Of a DNA stretch of 5,675 bases, positions 1-5,061 are shown one piece after another. The notes beneath the pieces are model-generated. The model worked only from the letters and a program-made list of their open reading frames with translations. It made no database searches and was not told the DNA's origin. How positions within the stretch are numbered: the stretch's first letter is position 1; each line of letters starts with the position of its first letter. A program made the translations under genes and the position numbers. This DNA comes from JAAFJT01 sp043744275. GTDB taxonomy: Bacteria; Bacteroidota; Bacteroidia; Chitinophagales; Saprospiraceae. The stretch covers positions 1 to 5,675 of the forward strand of contig JAYTUY010000138.1 in the NCBI GenBank assembly GCA_043744275.1. The letters run 5' to 3'.

Positions 1-5
1 ATCAT

Positions 6-311
6 TTATCTCAATTTGTCAATGAACTCAACTTGATTTCTTCTAAATAAAAGTGTACGGTAATGAATTATTTCTAAATTGATTTTATCGTAAACATAAA
101 AATCAACGAAGAATTTTCTGTTCAATGGAATGTCTTTGTAAATAACATTGTATTCTTTTTCTCTGATGTAGGGAATATTCAACCTCTTAAACTCAATTTC
201 AATGGCATCTTTGTAGATAATTTCATCGAAGCCCATTCCCAAATTATTGTGAACTTCCATGCAAACTCCGATAATGTCATAGGATTCCTGTTTGTAAATA
301 ATTTCGCTCAT
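6..311 (-). CDS. GxxExxY family protein, C-terminus short or frameshifted
   Basis: This 101-residue protein starts with an ATG at 311 and matches the GxxExxY family, small proteins with a PD-(D/E)XK nuclease-like core whose biological role is not established. The N-terminal half is typical: a MSEIIYKQESYDIIG opening, an EVHNNLGMGF segment and the signature itself at G27-F-D-E30-I-I-Y33. The core strand carries D70 (FFVDFYV) and E80 (INLEI). Family members usually continue as E-x-K plus a further 30 or so residues ending in a GLLINFG-like strand. Here the expected lysine is I82, the similarity stops there, and the protein ends about 20 residues later. The +1 frame from that point stays open for a further 18 codons or so, which hints at a frameshift, but its translation is not a convincing match. 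It lies downstream of trpC in the same direction, separated by the 169-bp repeat structure. It is probably a decayed or non-catalytic copy. Confidence 0.8.
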   Translation of the reverse strand: MSEIIYKQESYDIIGVCMEVHNNLGMGFDEIIYKDAIEIEFKRLNIPYIREKEYNVIYKDIPLNRKFFVDFYVYDKINLEIIHYRTLLFRRNQVEFIDKLR

Positions 312-367
312 AATGTGTATGTTTTTTAAATGTTAATAATCGAATTTTGCCAAATTATATGTTTTGT

Positions 368-402
368 ACCACGAATTTTACGAATTGACGAATATTTGCT
401 AA
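368..402 (-). repeat. 35-bp repeat unit, copy 1 (inverted)
   Basis: This copy is the exact reverse complement of the units at 437-471 and 486-520. Read on the plus strand it starts ACCACGAAT and ends TTTGCTAA. It contains three ACGAAT hexamers at 371-376, 380-385 and 388-393. Confidence 0.95.
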
Positions 403-403
403 T

Positions 404-421
404 TTAGATGTCAACATCTAA
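404..421. repeat. Short perfect hairpin nested in the repeat element
   Basis: TTAGATGT (404-411) and ACATCTAA (414-421) are perfect inverted repeats around a 2-base loop. Pairing continues imperfectly outwards, from TTGCT at 396 to AGCAA at 424-428, so the inner end of the left 48-bp arm can also fold into a small hairpin that competes with the large one. Confidence 0.7.
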
Positions 422-436
422 TAAGCAACACTTAGA

Positions 437-471
437 TTAGCAAATATTCGTCAATTCGTAAAATTCGTGGT
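437..471 (+). repeat. 35-bp repeat unit, copy 2 (direct, in the spacer)
   Basis: It runs from TTAGCAAAT to TTCGTGGT and is identical over 35 bases to copy 3. Its three ATTCGT hexamers are at 446-451, 454-459 and 463-468. Unlike copies 1 and 3 it is not followed by ACAAAACA, so it belongs to the core repeat but not to the full arm. Confidence 0.95.
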
Positions 472-485
472 CTCACACACCTAAA

Positions 486-520
486 TTAGCAAATATTCGT
501 CAATTCGTAAAATTCGTGGT
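486..520 (+). repeat. 35-bp repeat unit, copy 3 (direct)
   Basis: It is identical to copy 2 over 35 bases, starts 49 bases after it, and forms the core of the right 48-bp arm. Its ATTCGT hexamers are at 495-500, 503-508 and 512-517. Confidence 0.95.
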
Positions 521-547
521 ACAAAACACCCGTAATTGGGAAAAAAT

Positions 548-1327
548 TTATATTCGTCCTACGAAATCCGCTATTGCCTCCCCTGGATTTTCCATTTTCA
601 TAAACGCCTCGCCAATCAAAAAGCCTTCAAAGCCGTACCCCCTCAGTAATGGCAGCGTTTGAGGGTTTGAAATACCACTTTCGGCAACTTTTACAAATTT
701 ATCAGGAATCATTTTGCTCAAATCCATGCTCGTTTGGAGGCTCACTTCAAAGGTTTTGAGGTTGCGATTGTTGATGCCTACGCAAGTGACAGCATCGCAT
801 ATTTTGTCCAAACCCTCAGCATCGTGCATTTCGAGAAGCACTTCTAAACCCACATTTTTAGCGCATTCTGCTAAGTTTTTTACTTCTTTTGCAGTTAAAC
901 ATTCAGCAATGAGTAAAATTACATCTGCGCCATAGGCTTTAGCTTCAAAAATTTGGTATTCATCAATCATGAAATCTTTTCTCAAAATGGGTATTTCAAC
1001 GGCTTTTCGGGCTGCTGTCAAATCCGCAAAAGAGCCACCGAAGAAGTCTGTATCTGTCAAAACCGACAATGCTGCCGCGCCCGCTTGTGCATAACCCGTG
1101 ACGACCTCGCGCACGTCGGAATGCTCCCGAATCCAACCCAATGACGGCGATTTCCGCTTGTGTTCGGCAATAATACCCGTTGAACCTTCTCGTTTCAAAG
1201 CCTTTTTTAAACTAAAAGTGGCTTCTTTAAAAGCTGGCATTTGAGTCAAAATACTGAGGGGGTGTGATAGCTTCCGCTCTACAATCTCTTGCTTTTTTCT
1301 TTCTACTATTTTATCTAAAATGTTCAT
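548..1327 (-). CDS. trpC: Indole-3-glycerol-phosphate synthase
   Basis: TrpC converts 1-(2-carboxyphenylamino)-1-deoxyribulose 5-phosphate to indole-3-glycerol phosphate in the cytoplasmic tryptophan pathway. The 259-residue (beta/alpha)8 barrel has the expected motifs in order: IAEHKRKSPS with E55, K57 and S60; ALSVLTD near 87; ILRKDFM with the catalytic K117; EVLLEMH with E166; GINNRNL near 185-190; VAESGIS with S217; and the phosphate-binding GFLIGEAFM near the end. It is not fused to TrpF. I chose the ATG at 1327 (MNILDKIVERK), which matches the usual family N-terminus. An alternative TTG two codons earlier, at 1333, is less likely. No Shine-Dalgarno site precedes it. It begins 18 bases after the stop of the protease gene, so the two are probably co-transcribed. 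Two copies of the TACTGAGGGGGT word lie inside it, at loop or variable positions (LLRGYG and SHPLSIL). Confidence 0.97.
   Translation of the reverse strand: MNILDKIVERKKQEIVERKLSHPLSILTQMPAFKEATFSLKKALKREGSTGIIAEHKRKSPSLGWIREHSDVREVVTGYAQAGAAALSVLTDTDFFGGSFADLTAARKAVEIPILRKDFMIDEYQIFEAKAYGADVILLIAECLTAKEVKNLAECAKNVGLEVLLEMHDAEGLDKICDAVTCVGINNRNLKTFEVSLQTSMDLSKMIPDKFVKVAESGISNPQTLPLLRGYGFEGFLIGEAFMKMENPGEAIADFVGRI
637..648 (-). repeat. Dispersed word TACTGAGGGGGT, copy 1
   Basis: ACCCCCTCAGTA on the plus strand, i.e. TACTGAGGGGGT in the sense direction of trpC, where it is read as L-L-R-G-Y. One of six copies in the window. Confidence 0.85.
1252..1263 (+). repeat. Dispersed word TACTGAGGGGGT, copy 2
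   Basis: Exact 12-mer in plus orientation, antisense to trpC, read in the gene as H-P-L-S-I in the poorly conserved N-terminal segment of the protein. It has the opposite orientation to copy 1 in the same gene. Confidence 0.85.
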
Positions 1328-1345
1328 TATCAATCGTTTGTGAAA

Positions 1346-2359
1346 TTAGTTGATATAAAACTTCGTCTCTTCATATCCTCCTTTAGTACTTTCATTCAAC
1401 TTACGCCATGAACTTGAATCATTCATTGGCACCCAACGACGTTCCTCTTTTCGATAATGCATGTCCTTATCTTTTTGGTAAAACGCTTGTAATCCATTTA
1501 CCTCAATGATTTTCAATATTTCATTATCATGATAATTAAATTCGTCAAAATCTGTTAACGCCAATTGAGCCATTTCAGAATAAATCATATTCAAATCTAA
1601 AAGTAAATCATTGATTTCAGCACTCATTTTCTCTACATTTAAACCAATTTTTTGAGCCTCTTTAAATGTAATTGGATAGCCATGCGAAGGGTAAGATGCA
1701 TTCAAATGACTGCTGATAGTTTCAACTTTTGCAGTATCATCCATATGATAAGATAAAATTTCAGATGTCAATTTAATAGAAAGAGAACTTGCCCTATCAA
1801 CTGCTCCAAACACAAGTGGATGGATGTGGTCGTAGAGTTTATTATATGGATTATCCTTATTTTCATCTTTTTTATCTTCCCAAAGTTTCAAAACCCTGCT
1901 CAACTCAACTTGGCTCACGCTTACAAGGTCATTGTCTTTATCGACTGGCGAAAGCTCGTGTGTGATAGAGGTATCTACTGCTGAAAGATAAGCAGGTGAA
2001 CCCATAATAATTTTATTCGCACCTAAAACCAACATTGTGGCAGCCGAAGCACAATCTAAAGGTACCAGAGCAATAATTTCCTCATAATAATCGCGCAGTA
2101 AATTAATTATCCGTAAAGAAGCTTGTCCATTTCCGCCTTCACTTTTAATGAACAAATACAGCGTTTTTTTATGCTTTCGTTGTTTCATCATTTCATAAAA
2201 AACAACAACATCGTCATGTATTATACGGCTTGTATCTGATACCCAATAGGTGATAAAATCGCCATCGAAGTGTTTGCTAAATTTCTTAATTACTGCTTGT
2301 GTTTCCTTAAAAAGAACAGGAGGTCGTTTTATTTGAGTTTCTACTTTTTTTCTGGACAT
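1346..2359 (-). CDS. SDH-type Clp-fold serine protease
   Basis: The 337-residue protein resembles the SDH (serine dehydrogenase) proteinase family, which shares the ClpP/crotonase fold with SppA. The core is recognisable. The strand-turn LYLFIKSEGG (67-76) supplies the oxyanion-hole glycines, as INSPGG does in ClpP. ALVPLDCASAATML (97-110) carries the probable nucleophile S105. SAVDTSITHELSPV (126-139) follows as in other family members, then SHGYPITFKEAQKIGL (225-240), a characteristic SDH segment. The C-terminal 80 or so residues are hydrophilic and less typical. No signal peptide or membrane helix is visible, so it is probably cytoplasmic, unlike classical SppA. The ATG at 2359 follows an A-rich leader without a Shine-Dalgarno site. 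It sits 19 bases after trpD and 18 before trpC, so it looks like part of the trp transcript, although a protease has no known step in that pathway. The substrate is unknown. The catalytic assignment is by motif only. Confidence 0.85.
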   Translation of the reverse strand: MSRKKVETQIKRPPVLFKETQAVIKKFSKHFDGDFITYWVSDTSRIIHDDVVVFYEMMKQRKHKKTLYLFIKSEGGNGQASLRIINLLRDYYEEIIALVPLDCASAATMLVLGANKIIMGSPAYLSAVDTSITHELSPVDKDNDLVSVSQVELSRVLKLWEDKKDENKDNPYNKLYDHIHPLVFGAVDRASSLSIKLTSEILSYHMDDTAKVETISSHLNASYPSHGYPITFKEAQKIGLNVEKMSAEINDLLLDLNMIYSEMAQLALTDFDEFNYHDNEILKIIEVNGLQAFYQKDKDMHYRKEERRWVPMNDSSSWRKLNESTKGGYEETKFYIN

Positions 2360-2378
2360 TAAAGTTTGTTTATTTTTT

Positions 2379-3374
2379 TTAGTTCAACGAAATCAACTTC
2401 TCAAAACTCTTCAAAGCCTTCCCACTCCTCAACGCCTCATCCGCTTCCGCAATACAATCCACCAACGAAATCTCAGGCTTGATGCAATGAATCGCCACGC
2501 CAGCATTCACTGCTACCGCATCGTTTTGAGCAGCCGTACCCGACCCCCTCAGTATATTCATGAAAATTACGCCAGCTTCTTCAACCGTATCGCCGCCGAA
2601 CAAGCTTTCAGGCATAAGTGATTGATAACCAATACTTTGTGGAGAAACAACCACCTCTTTGCTATTCATTTTTAACTTAAAATCACCTGTCAAACTCACT
2701 TCATCATAGCCATCGAGGGCATGGATAATAGCATATTTTTTATCAGGTGTTTGTTGAAAAAGATACTGATAGAGCCGCGCTAATTCCAAACTAAAAACGC
2801 CCGTCAATTGATACTTCGGTTGCACGGGATTGACTAAAGGACCGAGCATATTAAAAAAAGTTTTCACGCCCAATTGCTTGCGAATAGGTCCGACTGTTTT
2901 CAAAGCAGGGTGAAAAAGCGGCGCGTGGAGGTAGCAGATATTGGCTTTATCGAGCTGGCGTTTGAGCTTGTCCACATCATTTGAAAAAGTATAGCCCAAA
3001 TGCTGCAACACATCCGACGAACCACTATTGGAAGACACGCCCACGTTGCCATGTTTCGATACTTTATAACCGGCTCCTGCGAGGACAAAAGCAGAAAGCG
3101 TCGAGATATTGAAGGTATTTTTACCATCGCCACCCGTTCCGCAAACATCAATCGTATCCACCCCTTCCAAGTCAACAGGGATGCACAACTCCAACAGTGC
3201 TTCTCGAAAACCCTGCAATTCATCCACCGCAATCGGGCGCATGAGATAGACGGTGATGAAGGCAGCAATCTGAGCATCGTTGTATTTTCCAGCCGAGATA
3301 TTGATGAGAATATCTTTAGCTTCCGCCTTAGAGAGTTTTTTATGGTCGAATAATTTTGATAAAACTTGTTTCAT
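2379..3374 (-). CDS. trpD: Anthranilate phosphoribosyltransferase
   Basis: TrpD transfers the phosphoribosyl group of PRPP to anthranilate, the second committed step of tryptophan synthesis, in the cytoplasm. At 331 residues it has the usual length for the family. The small helical N-terminal domain (about 1-70) contains the typical DAQIAAFITVYLMRP stretch. The PRPP-binding glycine loop is CGTGGDGKNTFNIST (78-92), followed by KHGN (107-110) and VSSNSGSSDVL (113-123). LFHPALKTVGPIRKQLGV (153-170) and FFNMLGPLVNP (173-183) form the anthranilate-side region, and DGYDEVSLTG (221-230) holds the metal-binding D224-E225 pair. The start is the ATG at 3374, with only an A/T-rich leader before it. No same-strand gene lies immediately upstream: a decayed gene on the other strand separates it from the next minus-strand gene, so it may need its own promoter. 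One copy of the dispersed 12-mer encodes I-L-R-G-S near 275. Confidence 0.98.
   Translation of the reverse strand: MKQVLSKLFDHKKLSKAEAKDILINISAGKYNDAQIAAFITVYLMRPIAVDELQGFREALLELCIPVDLEGVDTIDVCGTGGDGKNTFNISTLSAFVLAGAGYKVSKHGNVGVSSNSGSSDVLQHLGYTFSNDVDKLKRQLDKANICYLHAPLFHPALKTVGPIRKQLGVKTFFNMLGPLVNPVQPKYQLTGVFSLELARLYQYLFQQTPDKKYAIIHALDGYDEVSLTGDFKLKMNSKEVVVSPQSIGYQSLMPESLFGGDTVEEAGVIFMNILRGSGTAAQNDAVAVNAGVAIHCIKPEISLVDCIAEADEALRSGKALKSFEKLISLN
2543..2554 (-). repeat. Dispersed word TACTGAGGGGGT, copy 3
   Basis: ACCCCCTCAGTA on the plus strand. In the trpD sense direction it is TACTGAGGGGGT, read as I-L-R-G-S, the same reading frame as copy 1 in trpC although the proteins are unrelated here. 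Confidence 0.85.
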
Positions 3375-3440
3375 AAAAAAAGGTTATTTTTTTTATTTTA
3401 ATCAAACCGTTGAGCAATCTAAAGTCTTAATATTCGATGA

Positions 3441-3632
3441 AAAATAATTGGAGAAGCAATGAATAAGCTACTCAAATTAGAACCCACTATAAATATATCC
3501 GATGCAAGATTTCTAATAGATTTCAGAAATTTTGTTATTCATGAGTACAACAGAATCGATAACAATATTATGTGGGCAGCTATTCAAGATAAATTGCCTA
3601 CTTTATTGAAAGAAGTTCAGAAGTTTTTTTGA
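3441..3632 (+). pseudogene. Remnant of a HepT-like (DUF86, HEPN) toxin gene
   Basis: Reading on the plus strand from 3441, just after an in-frame TGA (3438-3440), gives KIIGEAMNKLLKLEP and then INISDARFLIDFRNFVIHEY, ending KLPTLLKEVQKFF before a TGA at 3630-3632. This is the C-terminal half of a HepT-like protein. It keeps the IIGEAMN helix, the NISDAR segment and the family motif RNxxxHxY (RNFVIHEY), i.e. the HEPN Rx4H ribonuclease motif with the tyrosine that MntA antitoxins AMPylate in characterised pairs. Intact members are roughly twice as long. The N-terminal half is missing: about 65 bases upstream trpD begins on the other strand, and the bases between show no continuation in any frame that I can recognise. 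No MntA-type nucleotidyltransferase is present. A 57-codon ORF from the ATG at 3459, with GGAG five bases before it, could still be translated, but that GGAG is part of the conserved GEA codons and is probably fortuitous. Confidence 0.85.
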
Positions 3633-3641
3633 TTTGATTAT

Positions 3642-4349
3642 TTATTTAACCTCCTCAAAATCCGTATCTTCCGTTTCATTCTCATCATCGTCTTCCTCCT
3701 CCTCATCATCATCCACGCTACTAAATGATGAGTTTAAAAAATTAAAACCACTATTCGGCATACCTGAAATAAAAGTAAAATTACCAGTTCCCACTGCTTT
3801 TTCTAATTTGCTAATGACTGAATCCACCTTGTCGTAAGGACCCGATATAAAAAATGGTTTGCCATCTTTACCAAATTCCACTTCTATTTTCTCTACAGTT
3901 GAACTTGATTTAGGTTCAAGCATAAATTGGCTAAATTCCCAATCTTTATGGGGTGAAAAGCCCAAATTTTTAGCATATTCTATCGCTCCGAAGATGATAT
4001 TATGTGCTAAATCGTAGCTAATAGGCATTTCATCATTCATGTTATTTCCAAATATGGCATCTCTATATTCATCATAATCTTCTTCAAAACGGTTGAAAGC
4101 AGAGTTAGCATCCTTCATACCCAAGCAGAAAATATCCACTATATATGAGGAGAAAGTGATATTGCCCGTTTTATGTTTTCGCGAAATGAGGATGGTTGCC
4201 AAGCCCTTCATTTGCCAATCCGCGTTGATTAAGCATTCATGAATTTCCAAGGTTCGAGGTCGCCCTGCTAAGAAATATTGCTTCGGCGACATCGTTTGAG
4301 TGGACGGTTTTGGGGCTGGTTTTTTTTTATTTTTCTTCTTGTTTGACAT
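3642..4349 (-). CDS. Conserved-looking hypothetical protein, basic N-terminus and acidic tail
   Basis: I do not recognise a named family for this 235-residue protein. The first 15 or so residues are lysine and proline rich (MSNKKKNKKKPAPKP). The body looks like a folded domain: LEIHECLINADW (34-45), GLATILISRKHKTGNITF (49-66), YIVDIFCLGMKDA (69-81), and ISYDLAHNIIFGAIEYAKNL (110-129) followed by GFSPHKDW. A second part (about 152-196) carries the pattern VEVEFG-GKPFFISGPYD and ends in FTFISG. Residues from about 213 to 233 are almost entirely Asp and Glu. No signal peptide or membrane segment is visible, so it is probably cytoplasmic. The opposite charges at the two ends could bind nucleic acid or a basic partner, or regulate each other; this is inference. 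The ATG at 4349 is preceded by A/T-rich DNA. It is divergent from the Uma2 gene and convergent with the HepT remnant, 9 bases away. Confidence 0.8.
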   Translation of the reverse strand: MSNKKKNKKKPAPKPSTQTMSPKQYFLAGRPRTLEIHECLINADWQMKGLATILISRKHKTGNITFSSYIVDIFCLGMKDANSAFNRFEEDYDEYRDAIFGNNMNDEMPISYDLAHNIIFGAIEYAKNLGFSPHKDWEFSQFMLEPKSSSTVEKIEVEFGKDGKPFFISGPYDKVDSVISKLEKAVGTGNFTFISGMPNSGFNFLNSSFSSVDDDEEEEDDDENETEDTDFEEVK

Positions 4350-4455
4350 ATTTTTTCAGTTTAAAAATTATAAAATTTAGCTTTTTTACTGAGGGGGGTG
4401 AAATATCCTATTCTTTACTGCCAAAAAAGATTATTTTTGTAATAAAATAAAAATC
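4350..4455. promoter_or_regulatory. Divergent intergenic region with probable promoters
   Basis: This A/T-rich 106-bp gap separates the starts of the hypothetical gene (leftward) and the Uma2 gene (rightward), so it should hold both promoters. On the plus strand TATTTTTG at 4432-4439 fits the Bacteroidota -7 consensus TAnnTTTG. It lies 16 bases before the Uma2 ATG, which implies a very short leader. No good -33 TTTG is seen at the expected distance. No equally good match is seen for the leftward gene. The gap also contains one copy of the dispersed G-rich word. Confidence 0.4.
4387..4399 (+). repeat. Dispersed word variant TACTGAGGGGGGT, copy 4 (intergenic)
   Basis: The same word as the other copies but with six Gs instead of five. 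It is the only copy outside a gene, lying in the divergent promoter region between the hypothetical gene and the Uma2 gene. Confidence 0.75.
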
Positions 4456-5061
4456 ATGGTCGCAACAGCTTTTCAAAAGAAAATAACCAAACCTTCAGCT
4501 ACTCAAAAATCTATCTCATGGGCGGATTTTCAGAAAAAATACCTCAGCCGTGAAGATAATTATAAATATGAGTGGCTTAATGGCATCGTTGAGAAAACCA
4601 ACCGAAATATGGACTACACACAAATCTATATAGCAAATAATTTAATGCTATTGTTTCAAAAACTTCGTGCAACAGGTAAAACCAATGGCACTTTCATGAC
4701 CGAAGGTGATATTTTTTTCCTTGAAAACCACCGCCGCCCTGATATATTTTATATGACCGAGGAGCAATTGGCTTATACGGCTCATGGAAAAAACCAAGTA
4801 CCTCCATTCATCGCTGAAATTATTTCAAGCAGAGACCAAATTAATAAAGTAACCCATAAAATGCAAAATTATCGGGCTGCGGGTGTACAAGTCGTTTGGC
4901 ATTTATTCCCTGAATACGAAGAAGTACACGTTTATAGTGGTAAAAATTTGACAAATATGGTCGTTTGCAAAGGAGATGATATATGTAGTGCGGCTTCTGT
5001 CATCACTGATTTTTCACTCACCGTTAATGCCATATTTCAAAAACCTGCCATGCCTGAGTAA
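4456..5061 (+). CDS. Uma2 family endonuclease-like protein
   Basis: This 201-residue protein belongs to the Uma2 family (DUF820), which has a PD-(D/E)XK restriction-endonuclease-like fold. Members are often multi-copy in genomes that carry them, and their role is largely unknown. Family landmarks are KYEWLNGIVEK (37-47, usually YELIDGE), RRPDIFYM with the core aspartate D96, FIAEIISSRD with the core glutamate E121 (usually VVEVLSPS), and the helix KMQNYRAAGVQVVWHL (135-150) with K135, which normally reads KxxxYxxxGVxEYW. The putative active-site residues D, E and K are therefore all present. The ATG at 4456 follows an A-rich leader without a Shine-Dalgarno site. It runs opposite to the trp genes, and its TAA directly abuts the TAA of trpG with no base between. 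It is probably an insertion into the cluster. Confidence 0.9.
   Translation: MVATAFQKKITKPSATQKSISWADFQKKYLSREDNYKYEWLNGIVEKTNRNMDYTQIYIANNLMLLFQKLRATGKTNGTFMTEGDIFFLENHRRPDIFYMTEEQLAYTAHGKNQVPPFIAEIISSRDQINKVTHKMQNYRAAGVQVVWHLFPEYEEVHVYSGKNLTNMVVCKGDDICSAASVITDFSLTVNAIFQKPAMPE

Larger units (their letters stand above)
360..528. repeat. 169-bp element bounded by a perfect 48-bp inverted repeat
   Basis: The left arm (360-407) and right arm (481-528) are exact reverse complements over 48 bases. They begin TGTTTTGTACC and end GGTACAAAACA, with a 73-base spacer (408-480). A third copy of the 35-base core of the arms lies inside the spacer. The whole structure fills most of the gap between the trpC stop and the GxxExxY start. 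As RNA, the left arm could pair with either the middle or the right copy, giving two mutually exclusive long hairpins. I see no target-site duplication next to the ends and no ORF inside. It could be a MITE-like element, a regulatory or terminator hairpin, or a repeat associated with the adjacent nuclease-like gene. Confidence 0.93.

Noticed and set aside
350..359. Promoter for the GxxExxY gene (TATAATTTG on the minus strand)
   Set aside because: It resembles the Bacteroidota TAnnTTTG element but with the wrong internal spacing, and no matching -33 element is apparent, so it is not listed as a feature.
360..528. CRISPR array
   Set aside because: There are only three copies, one of them inverted, with one short spacer between the direct copies (14 bases) and no cas genes. 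The geometry is that of an inverted repeat element.
529..547. Rho-independent terminator CCC-GTAATT-GGG followed by As
   Set aside because: The stem is only 3 bp, and the A/T tract is on the wrong side for the leftward trpC transcript.
1328..1333. TTG at 1333 as the start of trpC
   Set aside because: The ATG at 1327 gives the normal MNILDKIV N-terminus of the family. The TTG adds only two residues and has no ribosome-binding site supporting it.
3000..3353. Plus-strand ORF opposite trpD
   Set aside because: It lies wholly within the well-conserved trpD coding sequence, its translation has no recognisable motif, and it has no upstream signals. The same applies to the other antisense ORFs over trpC and trpG.
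3661..3720. Serine-rich ORF on the plus strand around 3634-3837
   Set aside because: It is the antisense of the Asp/Glu-rich tail of the minus-strand gene; the run of serines comes from complementing GAT/GAG-type codons.
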